Both the position numbers and the translations under genes were made by a program. The notes beneath the pieces are model-generated. The model worked only from the letters and a program-made list of their open reading frames with translations, searched no databases and was not told where the DNA came from. Shown here one piece after another: positions 1 through 10,037 of a DNA stretch of 64,000 bases (position 1 is the stretch's first letter; every line of letters begins with the position of its first letter). Origin of the DNA: Chryseobacterium caseinilyticum (lineage in GTDB: Bacteria > Bacteroidota > Bacteroidia > Flavobacteriales > Weeksellaceae); the NCBI RefSeq assembly GCF_014837145.1, contig NZ_JACYFS010000005.1, positions 164,315 through 228,314 of the forward strand, in the 5' to 3' direction.

Positions 1-3000
1 ATGCCCAGTGATGGCCTTACGTACACATGGACACCGCCGAGCTGTTTTGCTCCAACAGCACTTAATGTGATTTCTTCAGCTCCTACAAGTGCAACAATAG
101 GATGGGCTACCCCTACGGTAGTACCAGGTGCGGGGTATGATATTTATTATACCACATCTGCAACACCTCCTACTGCAGGAACAACACCTAATCAGACGGG
201 TGTTACCGGAACTTCAACTGTAATCTCTCCTTTATTACCAGCTACTACATATTATGTATGGATAAGAGCAAGGTGTAGTGCATCAGATTTAAGTGGATGG
301 ACATCTATCTCATTTGTTACTCCTTGTGTGCCAGTAACAGTTTTACCTTGGACGGAAAACTTTGATGCGATGACTACTTTAGGTGCTGGGGTTCTTCCAC
401 CTTGTTGGAAAAATATTTCAGGTACATACGCATGGACTACAGCAAATGCTGCATCCACAACATTTAATATGCCAAGGTCTACTCCAAACTATGTAAGAAT
501 ACAGTATGGAAATACTAATGCCAGTCAGCTTTGGACTCCGGCATTTAACTTGACTGCCGGTGTAACTTATGAATATTCGTTCTACTATAATACCAATGGA
601 ACAACTAGTTCTTACATTGGATTTACCGGGAACGTATTAGTGAATACATCTCAGTCAAGTACTGGTGCTACTAATTTAGGAACCTTTATTACTGCAACGC
701 AGGGTACAAGTAATTATGTTCAGTATAAAGTCTATTTTACACCGACTACAACTGCAGCATATAATTTTGGAGTAAATTCCTCATCTACAGGTGCACCATG
801 GTATTTAGGTTTAGATGATTTCAAATTAAGAGTAGCTCCTTCGTGTCTGGATCCTCAAGGTTTCACCGTAGTGAGTACAACTACTACAAGTACAACAGTA
901 CAATGGACAGTATCAAATCCTGCACCAGCAAACGGATATGATATCTATTACAGTACAAACCCTGCAACTCCGCTTGCAACGGTTATTCCTCAGTACGTAG
1001 GGGTTGCTGGTCCAACTCAGTTAATTAACAACCTTTTGCCAAGTACAACCTATTATATTTGGATTAGAGCGAAGTGTAGTCCAACAAGTATTGGTGACTG
1101 GACGGGACCTCTTTCAATATATACAAACTATTGTGTGCCTTCTGGTGGAACTTCTTCTACAACGTATTATTTAAATAATATAAACACCGGAACATCAGGT
1201 TTTACGAATATTGCTTATACTGCAAATTCTTATACTGCTTATGTGAATAATTCTGCACAAAGTTTCTCTGTATTGCCAGGAAATTCTGTGACTGTCAATT
1301 TAGCAACACCTTCTGGAACGCACTATTATCATGCTTGGGTTGACTGGAATCAAAATATGGTATTTGATGCAAATGAAAGTGTATATACTCCTACAGGATA
1401 TCTTACATCGGTATCTTTTCCTATAAGCTCAGTGGGTAGACCTTCTGGTTCTTATAGAGTAAGATTCGCTTCAAACTGGCTGGGTGCAGTTACCCCTTGT
1501 GGTCCTGCAGCTTATGGAAACTATGTTGATTATACATTTATAATCAGACCATGTTCTACAACTGCTCCTACAAACGTAACTGTTACTAATATTAATCATA
1601 TATCAGCTCAGGTAAACTGGACTCAGTCACCGGATAACTTAAGCTATAAAGTGTACTGGAGAGAAGCAGGATTAACGACATGGCCAAATTCGTCACCAAT
1701 ATTAAATCCTCCAACTACATCCTTTGTAATAAATACTGGTTTACAGCCGGCTAAGAATTATGAAGTGAAAGTTGTAGCGCTTTGTAATGCCAATGAAGGT
1801 GCAGCACCATCAATTCCATTCTCTACAACTTGTGATCCTACACCTCCAAATGTTGTTGTAAGCAATGTAGCTTCAAATTCTGCATTAGCAACATGGGGGC
1901 CTTTAGTGATCAGTGCTGTTTATGAAATCAGATGGAGAGAAGTAGGTACACCGGGCTGGTTTACTCCACAGACTACTGGAGGAACTACTCCTCAACCTCC
2001 ATTGAATAGTTATTTAATGCAAGGTTTAGAGTCTTATAAAAGTTATGAAGTACAGGTTAGAACTATTTGTGTTGGTTCAACTGTAGGAAACCCATGGTCT
2101 AATCCACAAGTGTTTACAACAGTGAGAGTTTGTTCAATTCCGCCGCCGGGATTAACTATTACTCAACTGAACCCTACAAGTGCTGAAGTGACCTGGGAAC
2201 CTTATACTGGTACTGGTGCTACAAACAGCTATATCTTGAGATACAGAAAAGTAGGAATTCCTAGCTGGACGAATATCAATGTTAATAATGCCAACACTTA
2301 TACTATTAATGGTTTATTGGAATTAACTAAATACGAAATGCAGGTAGCGAACGTTTGTACCGGTACACCGGGTAACTTTACTCCACTGTACTACTTTACT
2401 ACTCCTACAGTAACCTACTGTCAAACGGGAGGAACTCCTGGAGGACCAGATTATATCAACAAAGTTACAGTTACTCCTTATCAGGGTGCAGCATTTGTGA
2501 ATCCTTCTGTAAATCTTGGATATCAATACTATACAGCTAACGCGGATGGTAAGCAGATTGTTTTGGTTCAGGGAAGTCAGGGTAACGTTGTTAAAATTGA
2601 TAAAACTTCATCTTCAGGTTCTAATACCGGAGTAGCAGTTTGGATCGACTTTAACAGAAACGGATACTTTGATGTAAACGAAAAAATTCTTTCAAACGGA
2701 CCAAACACTGCAGACACTGCAAGTGCATCATTTACAGTTCCTGATGATGCTTTCGTAAGCTTGACAGATTACAAGTATGTAATGATGAGAGTAGCTATGC
2801 AAAAAGACGGTATTCCTGTAAACTGTACCAATTTTGCAAACGGTGAGGTTGAAGATTATATGGTGAGAATCGTTAAAAAACCAGTAATCAATCCTCTTAA
2901 CCAGACAGATATTATGATTTACCCTAACCCGGTAGCGACTGTACTGAACGTGAAAAACATTAGCAAAAAAGCTAATTTCAAAATTTACAGTTCGTCAGGT

Positions 3001-3126
3001 CAGTTAATCTCAAATGGATTGATCTTAAACAATAAGATTGACGTTAGCGGATTGATCAACGGACTTTACGTGATTGAATTGGTTGATGGCGACAAAACAG
3101 TTCAGAAGAAATTTATTAAAGAATAA
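1..3126 (+). CDS. T9SS-secreted adhesin with fibronectin III and GEVED domains (5' end probably outside the window)
   Basis: The reading frame is open from base 1 and has no signal peptide, so the true start is very probably upstream. Visible in order: an FN3-like domain (about residues 17-110), a jelly-roll/choice-of-anchor-like segment (110-280, beginning LPWTENFD), another FN3 (282-375), a GEVED domain (377-517, motif WVDWNQNMVFDANE), three more FN3 repeats (518-805), a second GEVED domain (806-955, ending NGEVEDYMVRI), and a C-terminal type A T9SS sorting domain (about 965-1041, YPNPV...GLYVIEL...KKFIKE). Proteins of this layout are exported through the Sec and type IX machinery and anchored or released at the cell surface; the domains suggest adhesion. 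The substrate is unknown. A strong terminator follows directly. Confidence 0.9.
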   Translation: MPSDGLTYTWTPPSCFAPTALNVISSAPTSATIGWATPTVVPGAGYDIYYTTSATPPTAGTTPNQTGVTGTSTVISPLLPATTYYVWIRARCSASDLSGWTSISFVTPCVPVTVLPWTENFDAMTTLGAGVLPPCWKNISGTYAWTTANAASTTFNMPRSTPNYVRIQYGNTNASQLWTPAFNLTAGVTYEYSFYYNTNGTTSSYIGFTGNVLVNTSQSSTGATNLGTFITATQGTSNYVQYKVYFTPTTTAAYNFGVNSSSTGAPWYLGLDDFKLRVAPSCLDPQGFTVVSTTTTSTTVQWTVSNPAPANGYDIYYSTNPATPLATVIPQYVGVAGPTQLINNLLPSTTYYIWIRAKCSPTSIGDWTGPLSIYTNYCVPSGGTSSTTYYLNNINTGTSGFTNIAYTANSYTAYVNNSAQSFSVLPGNSVTVNLATPSGTHYYHAWVDWNQNMVFDANESVYTPTGYLTSVSFPISSVGRPSGSYRVRFASNWLGAVTPCGPAAYGNYVDYTFIIRPCSTTAPTNVTVTNINHISAQVNWTQSPDNLSYKVYWREAGLTTWPNSSPILNPPTTSFVINTGLQPAKNYEVKVVALCNANEGAAPSIPFSTTCDPTPPNVVVSNVASNSALATWGPLVISAVYEIRWREVGTPGWFTPQTTGGTTPQPPLNSYLMQGLESYKSYEVQVRTICVGSTVGNPWSNPQVFTTVRVCSIPPPGLTITQLNPTSAEVTWEPYTGTGATNSYILRYRKVGIPSWTNINVNNANTYTINGLLELTKYEMQVANVCTGTPGNFTPLYYFTTPTVTYCQTGGTPGGPDYINKVTVTPYQGAAFVNPSVNLGYQYYTANADGKQIVLVQGSQGNVVKIDKTSSSGSNTGVAVWIDFNRNGYFDVNEKILSNGPNTADTASASFTVPDDAFVSLTDYKYVMMRVAMQKDGIPVNCTNFANGEVEDYMVRIVKKPVINPLNQTDIMIYPNPVATVLNVKNISKKANFKIYSSSGQLISNGLILNNKIDVSGLINGLYVIELVDGDKTVQKKFIKE

Positions 3127-3146
3127 TAAATTAAATTTTAAAATAG

Positions 3147-3179
3147 AACAGGCTCTCAGAAATGGGAGCCTGTTTTTTT
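3147..3179 (+). terminator. Intrinsic terminator of the T9SS adhesin gene
   Basis: A nine-base-pair stem (AACAGGCTC with GAGCCTGTT), extendable by two pairs, has a short A-rich loop and is followed by seven T residues. It starts 20 bases after the adhesin stop codon. Confidence 0.9.
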
Positions 3180-3315
3180 AGCAAATAATTCTTAGTTCTA
3201 AAAGATTTGTTTAATTAAGACAGTTGTAAACATCTACGCATAACGATTTGTGCCATCGACGAGATTGAGTATAGAATTAGAATCAAAAGTAAAAATGATT
3301 AGTACTATAACTCAC

Positions 3316-3351
3316 AAAAAATCCCGCTGAAAATTTTCAGCGGGATTTTTT
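3316..3351 (-). terminator. Terminator downstream of coaE (bidirectional hairpin)
   Basis: A near-perfect palindrome, AATCCCGCTGAAAA with TTTTCAGCGGGATT, is flanked by A and T runs on both sides, so it can terminate in both directions. It sits three bases past the coaE stop and most likely ends the coaE/MBL transcript. Confidence 0.85.
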
Positions 3352-3353
3352 GT

Positions 3354-3989
3354 TTATTCAATTTCAAAAATGACTTTTTCAGTTTGATCTTTCAAATCGT
3401 CAAGATTGGTGTTGTTGTAAATGATACAATCTGCCAGCTTGATCTTTTCCTTTTCGGGCATTTGCTTTTCCATCACGGTCTGTACTTCACGGTAGGTTTT
3501 TCCGTCTCTGTCCATCACTCTTTTTATTCTGATATTGTCTTCTGCAGTAACCAAAATTGAGCGGTGACATTGTCTGTTTAATTTTAATTCAAACAACAGA
3601 GCGGTTTCTTTAAAAACCAAATACTTCTTCTGATCTTTTACCCATTCTTCAAAATCAATACGCACAGCGGGATGAATAATTTCATTCAGTGCCTGAAGCA
3701 GTTCATTATCGTTAAAAACTATTTCTGACACAAATTTACGGTCGTAAAGTCCTTTATCATCATAGGCTTGCTGACCGAGGAGTGCTTTAATTTTTAATTT
3801 TAAATCTTCATTGTCATTCACGATGTCTTTCGCGCGGTCATCCGAATAATACACCGGAAATCCACAGTCTTCAATGAATTTGGCAACGGTTGTTTTTCCA
3901 GAACCGATTCCTCCTGTCAGACCAATAATTTTGGGAGCAGATAAGGGATCGGGGTCGTTTTTCTGATTTTCTGAATTCAATTCTTCCAT
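3354..3989 (-). CDS. coaE: Dephospho-CoA kinase
   Basis: Catalyses the last step of coenzyme A synthesis, ATP-dependent phosphorylation of dephospho-CoA at the 3'-hydroxyl of its ribose. The P-loop GGIGSGKT lies at residues 26-33 and is followed by the family's YYSDDRAKDIV segment and a lid region rich in Arg and Lys (IRIKRVMDRDGKTYREV). The length of 211 residues is slightly above the usual 195-205 because of a polar 20-residue N-terminal extension; there is no internal Met before the P-loop, so this start is retained. The gene is nine bases downstream of the MBL-fold gene, on the same strand, and probably co-transcribed with it. Confidence 0.95.
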   Translation of the reverse strand: MEELNSENQKNDPDPLSAPKIIGLTGGIGSGKTTVAKFIEDCGFPVYYSDDRAKDIVNDNEDLKLKIKALLGQQAYDDKGLYDRKFVSEIVFNDNELLQALNEIIHPAVRIDFEEWVKDQKKYLVFKETALLFELKLNRQCHRSILVTAEDNIRIKRVMDRDGKTYREVQTVMEKQMPEKEKIKLADCIIYNNTNLDDLKDQTEKVIFEIE

Positions 3990-3998
3990 AGCTAAAAA

Positions 3999-4865
3999 TT
4001 AATATCCGAAAACATCATTAAAAGTGAACGTTTCATCCAGACGGACACCCTTTTCAGTCATTTTTAGACTTGCCAGTTCATGGTGCGCATCATGTTCAAA
4101 GAACAGTAAGTAATCATTGTCTACACACTGTTTTAAAAACTTTGCTTTCTCTTCAACAGTTAATAAAGGTCTTGTGTCATATCCCATCACATACACCTGT
4201 GGAATATGTCCTGTAGTCGGAATTAAATCAGCTGCAAAAACAATTGTTTTTTCCTGATACTGAATCACCGGAAGCATTTGCTTTTCTGTATGACCGTCTA
4301 CAAAAATAACATCCATCTTTAGATCCGGAGCAAAGCCATAATTTCCGGTTGCCGGGAGCGGTAAAAAGTTCAGCTGTCCGCTTTCCTGAATGGGAAGAAT
4401 ATTTTCCTTTAAAAAACTTGCTTTTTCTCTCGGGTTGGGTTCAGTTGCCCATTGCCAGTGATTTTCATTGGTCCAGAACTGGGCATTTTTAAATGCCGGT
4501 TTGTAACCTGATTTGTCATCATTCCATTCAATCGCGCCACCGCAGTGATCAAAATGAAGATGGGTAAGAAAAACATCTGTAATATCTTCTTTTACAAAAC
4601 CATATTTTTTTAAGTTTTTATCTAAAGTATCATCACCCCAAAGCGAGTAGTGTCCGAAAAATTTATCATCCTGTTTATTTCCGAGACCGCAATCAATTAA
4701 AATTAATTTTTTGCCGTCTTCCACAAGCAGAGATCTTGTGCCGAGTTCAATTAAATTTCTTTCGTCTGCCGGATTTGTTTTTTCCCACAGACTCTTCGGG
4801 ACGACCCCAAACATCGCTCCGCCGTCGAGCTTAAATTTTCCGCATTGGATTGGATATAGTTTCAT
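3999..4865 (-). CDS. MBL-fold metallo-hydrolase
   Basis: A metallo-beta-lactamase-fold hydrolase of 288 residues. The zinc-binding HxHxDH motif is THLHFDH at residues 101-107 (H102, H104, D106, H107). Later metal ligands are plausible in VDGHTEKQ, FAADLIPT and EHDAHHE. There is no signal peptide, so it is cytoplasmic. The overall form (N-terminal strand, LLVEDGKKLILIDCG before the motif) matches the broad group that includes lactonases and other small-ester hydrolases, but the substrate cannot be read from sequence. It lies just upstream of coaE in the same orientation; a role in CoA metabolism would be speculation. Confidence 0.85.
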   Translation of the reverse strand: MKLYPIQCGKFKLDGGAMFGVVPKSLWEKTNPADERNLIELGTRSLLVEDGKKLILIDCGLGNKQDDKFFGHYSLWGDDTLDKNLKKYGFVKEDITDVFLTHLHFDHCGGAIEWNDDKSGYKPAFKNAQFWTNENHWQWATEPNPREKASFLKENILPIQESGQLNFLPLPATGNYGFAPDLKMDVIFVDGHTEKQMLPVIQYQEKTIVFAADLIPTTGHIPQVYVMGYDTRPLLTVEEKAKFLKQCVDNDYLLFFEHDAHHELASLKMTEKGVRLDETFTFNDVFGY

Positions 4866-4945
4866 ATTTGTTTATTATTTTACGTTATTTATTTTATGTT
4901 ATGGTGCAATTTCGGTAACCTGAAAAAGATGAAATCATTTTTTCT

Positions 4946-5968
4946 TCAAAAAAGTTCCCCGGGATTTCTCGGCACAGCAATATTCAAATGTTTATAAGCC
5001 TTTTCCGTCACTTCTCTACCCCGCGGAGTTCTGATAATGAAACCTTCCTGAATTAAAAACGGTTCATAAACTTCCTCTAAAGTTTCCGGATTTTCTGCAA
5101 TGGAAGTTGCCAAAGCTGAAATTCCGACAGGCTTACCTCTGAAATTTTCAATCATCACGCGCATGATTTTGTTGTCCATTTCATCTAAACCAAATTCGTC
5201 AACATTAAGAGAATTCAGAGCATATTTTGTAATTTCAATTTCAATCTCACCGTCACCTTTTATCTCAGCAAAATCACGCACTCTCCGTAACAGAGCATTG
5301 GCTATCCTTGGTGTTCCACGGCTTCTTCTCGCAATCTCAATCGCAGCATCCTCATAAATTTTCACGCCCAAAACCCTGGCGCTTCTGATAATAATCATCG
5401 ACAGGAGTTCAATCGTGTAATATTCCAGTCTGCTTTGAATTCCAAATCTTGCCAACATGGGCTTTGTCAGCATTCCGCTTCTCGTCGTTGCCCCAACTAA
5501 AGTGAAAGGATTTAAACCAATCTGAACACTTCTCGCATTCGGGCCGGTTTCCAGCATGATGTCGATTTTATAATCTTCCATTGCAGAATACAGATATTCT
5601 TCAACAACAGGAGAAAGCCTGTGAATTTCATCGATGAAAAGCACATCATTTTCCTCAAGATTGGTCAGCAGTCCGGCTAAACTTCCGGGCTTATCCAAAA
5701 CAGGCCCTGATGTAATTTTGCAGCCAACTCCCAGTTCATTGGCAATAATATTGGCTAAAGTAGTTTTTCCCAGGCCGGGCGGACCGTGCAGCAGTACATG
5801 ATCGAGCGCACCGCCACGTCTTTTGGCAGCGCTGACGAAAACTTCAAGATTCTCCAGTGTTTTTCGCTGTCCGGCGAAATCCTTAAAGCTCTGCGGACGG
5901 ATTTGCTCTTCCTGCATCAGCTCTTCGTTGGAGTAATTGTCTTTATCTGGATGTAAAAAATCGGGCAT
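4946..5968 (-). CDS. ruvB: Holliday junction branch-migration ATPase RuvB
   Basis: AAA+ motor that drives RuvAB branch migration during recombinational repair. The Walker A motif GPPGLGKTT is at residues 62-70, Walker B with sensor residues is [10 protein letters not shown] (110-119), the arginine-finger/sensor region follows, and the C-terminal winged helix ends [16 protein letters not shown] (here [11 protein letters not shown]). The frame stays open 61 codons upstream, but that extension is unlike RuvB; the ATG at 5968 gives [10 protein letters not shown] and a 340-residue protein, the family's normal length. It is divergent from hutI, sharing a 200-base intergenic region. Confidence 0.97.
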   Translation of the reverse strand: MPDFLHPDKDNYSNEELMQEEQIRPQSFKDFAGQRKTLENLEVFVSAAKRRGGALDHVLLHGPPGLGKTTLANIIANELGVGCKITSGPVLDKPGSLAGLLTNLEENDVLFIDEIHRLSPVVEEYLYSAMEDYKIDIMLETGPNARSVQIGLNPFTLVGATTRSGMLTKPMLARFGIQSRLEYYTIELLSMIIIRSARVLGVKIYEDAAIEIARRSRGTPRIANALLRRVRDFAEIKGDGEIEIEITKYALNSLNVDEFGLDEMDNKIMRVMIENFRGKPVGISALATSIAENPETLEEVYEPFLIQEGFIIRTPRGREVTEKAYKHLNIAVPRNPGELF

Positions 5969-6168
5969 TAATTCAGTTTCATTTACCGTAAAGATAATAA
6001 ATTTAGGTTTAGGCAAAGGTTGAGACTGAGATAAATTTACGACAATGTGAAAGATTGGAAGACGTGCCGTATATCGGTTACTGAATTGATATATTTTAAG
6101 TATTTTTGAAATAGAAAATTGCAGCGTTGTACTTTTTAGGCTCAACCTCAACCTTAACCTAATTTTTA

Positions 6169-7395
6169 ATGAAACTATTTGGTCCCTTCAGGCAGGTTGT
6201 CACACTTGCCAATCTTCCGTTAAGAGGAAAACTTTCAGACGCACAACTCGAAATTATTGTTGATGGCGGAATTTTAATTCAGAATGGTAAAATCCTGCAA
6301 ACCGGAAATTTCGAAACGCTAAAAACTGAAAATCAAAATATAGAAATTGAAAACATTGAAGGAGATCAAATTGTTCTTCCAGCCTTCGTGGATTCTCATA
6401 CGCACATCTGCTTTGGCGGAAACCGTGCGAATGATTTTGCCATGCGTAATGCGGGAAAAACATATCTGGAAATCGCTGAAAGTGGAGGTGGAATCTGGAG
6501 TTCCGTTCAGCATACAAGAAAAGCATCAGAAGACGAATTGCTCAAAACACTTTTAGAAAGAATTGATTTTTTAATTTCTTTGGGAATTACAACAATTGAA
6601 GTAAAAAGTGGCTACGGTTTAGACGTAGAAAACGAACTTAAGATGCTTCGCATCATCAAAAAGGCACAGGAACATACAAAGGCAACTTTAGTTCCGACCT
6701 GTCTTTCGGCACATTTAAAACCAAGAGATTTTGAGGGAACAAACGAAGAATATTTAAATTATATTTTAACAGAAATTTTACCAAAAGTAAAAGAAGAAAA
6801 TCTGGCAAAGCGCGTTGATATTTTCATTGAAAAATCTGCCTTCCAGCCGGTAGAGAGCAAAGAATTCTTACTTAAAACTAAAGATTTAGGTTTTGAAATT
6901 ACAGTTCATGCAGACCAGTTCACTCCTGGAAGTTCAAGAATCGCTGTAGAAGTCGGAGCGAAATCTGCTGATCATCTGGAAGCAACAATTGATGAGGATA
7001 TTGAGTTTTTAGCTAACTCAAATACAGTTGCGACAGCATTGCCAGGTGCAAGTTTAGGTTTAGGTGAAAAATTTACTCCGGCAAGAAAACTGCTGGATGC
7101 AGGAGCCATCGTTGCCATTGCAAGCGACTGGAATCCGGGGTCAGCGCCGATGGGAAATCTGATTACACAAGCATCCATTTTAGCCACATTTGAAAAACTG
7201 ACCACCGCGGAAGTTTTGTCAGGAATGACTTTCCGTTCAGCTTTTGCATTAGGTTTGGAAGACAGAGGAATATTAAAAGAAGGTTTAAAAGCAGATTTTG
7301 TTACTTTCAAAACAGATAATTTCCAGAATGTGCTTTACAGTCAGGGAAGTCTGAAGGCAGAAAATGTTTTTATTGATGGAGAAAAAATACAATAA
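6169..7395 (+). CDS. hutI: Imidazolonepropionase
   Basis: Third enzyme of histidine degradation: hydrolyses 4-imidazolone-5-propanoate to N-formimidoyl-L-glutamate in the cytoplasm. A member of the amidohydrolase superfamily with a TIM barrel: metal-binding HTH (H77, H79) in [12 protein letters not shown], the VHADQF histidine around residue 244, and the late SDWNPGSAP motif. The 408-residue length is typical. It heads a plus-strand run hutI, DUF695 gene, hutG; the next gene starts one base after its stop. hutH and hutU, needed for the first two steps, are not in the window. Confidence 0.97.
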   Translation: MKLFGPFRQVVTLANLPLRGKLSDAQLEIIVDGGILIQNGKILQTGNFETLKTENQNIEIENIEGDQIVLPAFVDSHTHICFGGNRANDFAMRNAGKTYLEIAESGGGIWSSVQHTRKASEDELLKTLLERIDFLISLGITTIEVKSGYGLDVENELKMLRIIKKAQEHTKATLVPTCLSAHLKPRDFEGTNEEYLNYILTEILPKVKEENLAKRVDIFIEKSAFQPVESKEFLLKTKDLGFEITVHADQFTPGSSRIAVEVGAKSADHLEATIDEDIEFLANSNTVATALPGASLGLGEKFTPARKLLDAGAIVAIASDWNPGSAPMGNLITQASILATFEKLTTAEVLSGMTFRSAFALGLEDRGILKEGLKADFVTFKTDNFQNVLYSQGSLKAENVFIDGEKIQ

Positions 7396-7396
7396 T

Positions 7397-8503
7397 ATGG
7401 GAATTTTCAATAAAGTTTTCGGAAAGAAAGAAGAAAAAAGGGAAGTGGAAATCAAAACCTATAAAGATTTCTGGGATTGGTTTTTAACGGAAGAAAAAGA
7501 GTTTTATGAAGTCATTAAAAATCATAAAAACATTGAGACTGATTTTTTTGATATCATTTCACCCAAGCTGAAGCAACTTAATGAAGGCTACTATTTCCTG
7601 TGCGGGATGAGCGACGATGCTGTAGCCGAACTCATCATTACAGCGGACGGAGATGTTAAAAATATCGTTTTTGCTGAAGAAATCATTGCCGAGGCTCCAA
7701 AATCTGAGCGCTGGAAATTCACAGCCTTGAAACCTGAAATGAACCTTGACCACGGAATAAAAATGGATGGCAAAGACTTTTCGCAGGATAATATTTTCTT
7801 CTATTCCAACGAAATCGAAGGTTATCCGGATGAAATCGATGTGACTTTTGTCTACGAAGGTCTTACTGAAGAAAACAAAAACGACTGCGTAACCGGAGTC
7901 TGCATTTTTCTGGATAATTTTCTGGGCGAACTTAATTTTGCAACGCAGATCGATACATTTAATGTTGTCGGTACAGATGAGGCAGAAGCTGAGCTTGTTC
8001 CTGTTTCCAAATTAAGAGATTTTTTATCGTGGAGGGAAAGAGAATTTATTGAGAAATATAAGGATCTGAAAGATATGGGTGACGAAGACGCTTACTCTAT
8101 TTTAGAAGCTGTTCTGAATAACGGATTACCTCTGATTGCGACAGTCAATACAACTGCGCTGAACTACGAAGCCAAAGCATCCTATCCATGGATTTCTGCA
8201 TTGAAAATTGAATACAACGGAAACGAAAACAACGGGCTTCCTGAGAGCGGTGATTATGCAAAATTAGACAGTATCGAAGAAAACGCTTATCAAAATCTGA
8301 AAACAGGAGGCGGAAGTGTTTATATAGGGAGGGAAAGCGCCAATAATGTAAGAGAGATTTATTTTGCAAGCAAAGATTTCAGAAAGCCGTCAAAGGTTTT
8401 GCAGAACATTATCAAAAATCATCCTGAATATAAAATGTCACTTGAAATTTACAAGGATAAATACTGGCAGAGTTTTGAACGTTATAACGTAAATCAAAAT
8501 TAA
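7397..8503 (+). CDS. DUF695-type protein of unknown function
   Basis: A soluble, acidic protein of 368 residues with no signal peptide or membrane segment. The N-terminal part (KTYKDFWDWFLTEEKEFYEVI, then SPKLKQL and an acidic core) resembles the DUF695 family; the second half (about residues 230-365) looks like a family-B ribonuclease-inhibitor-like DUF695 companion region, but that is tentative. The start at 7397 is preferred over the upstream in-frame codon at 7364 because the latter lies inside hutI. The one-base gap to hutI implies co-transcription. I cannot assign a reaction. Confidence 0.8.
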   Translation: MGIFNKVFGKKEEKREVEIKTYKDFWDWFLTEEKEFYEVIKNHKNIETDFFDIISPKLKQLNEGYYFLCGMSDDAVAELIITADGDVKNIVFAEEIIAEAPKSERWKFTALKPEMNLDHGIKMDGKDFSQDNIFFYSNEIEGYPDEIDVTFVYEGLTEENKNDCVTGVCIFLDNFLGELNFATQIDTFNVVGTDEAEAELVPVSKLRDFLSWREREFIEKYKDLKDMGDEDAYSILEAVLNNGLPLIATVNTTALNYEAKASYPWISALKIEYNGNENNGLPESGDYAKLDSIEENAYQNLKTGGGSVYIGRESANNVREIYFASKDFRKPSKVLQNIIKNHPEYKMSLEIYKDKYWQSFERYNVNQN

Positions 8504-8509
8504 ATTGAA

Positions 8510-8665
8510 ATGATTTGGCAGGGAAGAAATGATGATGAGGAATTACTGCATCACAGAATATTTCAAAGAGTAAAAGAAGAAAAAAACTACGATTCTGTTT
8601 CAACTAACTACTTCGTTTTTCATGGTTTTACTACTCATAACGTTTATAGAAGAAATAGAGGTTAA
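8510..8665 (+). pseudogene. Truncated second copy of the hutG 5' end
   Basis: A 51-codon frame beginning MIWQGRND nearly duplicates the first 51 residues of hutG at 9123. DNA identity is very high through the codons for ELLHHRIFQR and KEEKNYDSVSTN, decays after about residue 33, still aligns at YRRNRG against VRRNKG, and then hits TAA. It lacks every metal ligand of the enzyme, so it cannot be active. It starts six bases after the DUF695 stop, the position where hutG itself would be expected. This suggests that hutG once followed directly and that the intervening membrane gene arrived with a partial duplication. Confidence 0.85.
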
Positions 8666-8710
8666 TTAAGATGAGAAATATTTTATGTTGATAAAAAAAA
8701 TAGATTAAAA

Positions 8711-9106
8711 ATGAAAAAGATAAGTGAAATAAAATCAAAGTATTTGTCTTTAGGTATTGAGGAAAAACATGTTCTTTATGCATTTGAAGCCGTAAAAGCT
8801 GGAAAAAAAAGGGATGTTATTATAAATAACTTAACCTCTGATGTGAGAAATGTTGATTCTGATTTAGCTAACAACATGATAGATGAGATGTTTTCTGCAA
8901 ATGGAGGTGAGTTCAAGTACGAAAATAGAAACGGATATCTTTATTCCGTTTTTTACGGTGTTGCATTTAGTGCATTACTTTTAGTTACTTTGGGTATGGG
9001 ACGAAATAGTAGTCTTCAATTGAAATTTGGTTTGGCATCCACTTTATTTCTAGGACTATTTTTGAAAACAATAATTCCTGCTTTGAGAGGGAAGTTTAGA
9101 GAATAG
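8711..9106 (+). CDS. Small membrane protein of unknown function
   Basis: 131 residues. The first 75 or so are soluble and charged, with a helical MKKISEIKSKYLSLGIEEKH start; two transmembrane segments follow, about 78-98 (SVFYGVAFSALLLVTLGMG) and 105-125 (FGLASTLFLGLFLKTIIPAL). It has no recognised family. It sits between the truncated hutG copy and intact hutG and is more AT-rich than its neighbours, consistent with an inserted gene. The distance to hutG is 16 bases, so it can be read as part of the same transcript. Confidence 0.7.
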   Translation: MKKISEIKSKYLSLGIEEKHVLYAFEAVKAGKKRDVIINNLTSDVRNVDSDLANNMIDEMFSANGGEFKYENRNGYLYSVFYGVAFSALLLVTLGMGRNSSLQLKFGLASTLFLGLFLKTIIPALRGKFRE

Positions 9107-9122
9107 ATTTAAAACAGTTATC

Positions 9123-10037
9123 ATGATTTGGCAGGGAAGAAATGATGGTGATGAATTATTGCATCACAGAATATTTCAAAGAGTAAAAGAAGAAAAAAAC
9201 TACGATTCTGTTTCAACTAACGATTTCGTTTTACATGGATTTGCCGTAGACGAGGGTGTTCGCAGAAATAAAGGAAGACAGGGTGCTAAAGATGCACCGG
9301 ATGTTATCCGGAAAAATATGTCTAATTTTCCGGTAATCCGTCCGGATTTTTCACTGCTTGATTTTGGGAATGTTACCTGTGAAGATGGCGATCTGGAAAA
9401 TACACAGAATCAGCTGGCGAAAAATGTTTCCAAAGTTTTATTGAAAGGTGGAAAGTCTCTAGTTGTTGGTGGTGGCCATGAAGTTACTTTCGCCCATTAT
9501 CGTGGTGTGAGAACAGCTTTTCAGGAACAGAAAATAGGAATTATTAATTTTGATGCCCATTTTGACAACAGGCAGCCCGAAAATGGAGTAGGAGCCAGCT
9601 CTGGAACAGGTTTTTGGCAGATTGCTCAGGAAGGTGAAATCAATTCTCTGCATATCGGAATTCAGAAAAATTCAAATACTTTAAAACTGTTTGATACGGC
9701 ACATCAGTTCGGGATGAAATATATTCTGGCAGACGAATTATTTTTTGAAAATCTACCGTCGGTATACGAAAGAGTAAGCGAACTCATTGATGATGTGGAC
9801 GTTTTGTATGTAACAATCTGTATGGATGTTTTCAATGCTTCAATTGCGCCCGGAGTTTCTGCTGCTGCCTACAATGGAATTTTTGCAGACGCAGCGTTTA
9901 TGAAAATCTACAGACATATTCTCAAAAATAAAAAACTGTTGGCACTGGATATTGCAGAAGTAAATCCGCATTTTGATATTCAGGAGCGTACAGCGAGACT
10001 GGCGGCGAGTCTGGCGAATGAGTGGTTTATGATTTAA
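9123..10037 (+). CDS. hutG: Formimidoylglutamase (arginase/ureohydrolase family)
   Basis: Last step of the short histidine-degradation route: hydrolyses N-formimidoyl-glutamate to glutamate and formamide. A binuclear-manganese ureohydrolase of 304 residues. Visible metal motifs are GGGHEVTF (H119) and NFDAHFDNR (D144, H146, D148). The third motif, normally SxDxDxxD, reads TICMDVFNASIAPG at 231-244: the first Asp is replaced by Cys233 while D235 is kept. Context with hutI supports HutG rather than arginase or agmatinase. A truncated duplicate of its 5' end lies 600 bases upstream. Confidence 0.92.
   Translation: MIWQGRNDGDELLHHRIFQRVKEEKNYDSVSTNDFVLHGFAVDEGVRRNKGRQGAKDAPDVIRKNMSNFPVIRPDFSLLDFGNVTCEDGDLENTQNQLAKNVSKVLLKGGKSLVVGGGHEVTFAHYRGVRTAFQEQKIGIINFDAHFDNRQPENGVGASSGTGFWQIAQEGEINSLHIGIQKNSNTLKLFDTAHQFGMKYILADELFFENLPSVYERVSELIDDVDVLYVTICMDVFNASIAPGVSAAAYNGIFADAAFMKIYRHILKNKKLLALDIAEVNPHFDIQERTARLAASLANEWFMI

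Noticed and set aside
5969..6151. 61-codon N-terminal extension of ruvB
   Set aside because: It has no similarity to RuvB, and the ATG at 5968 gives the exact family length.
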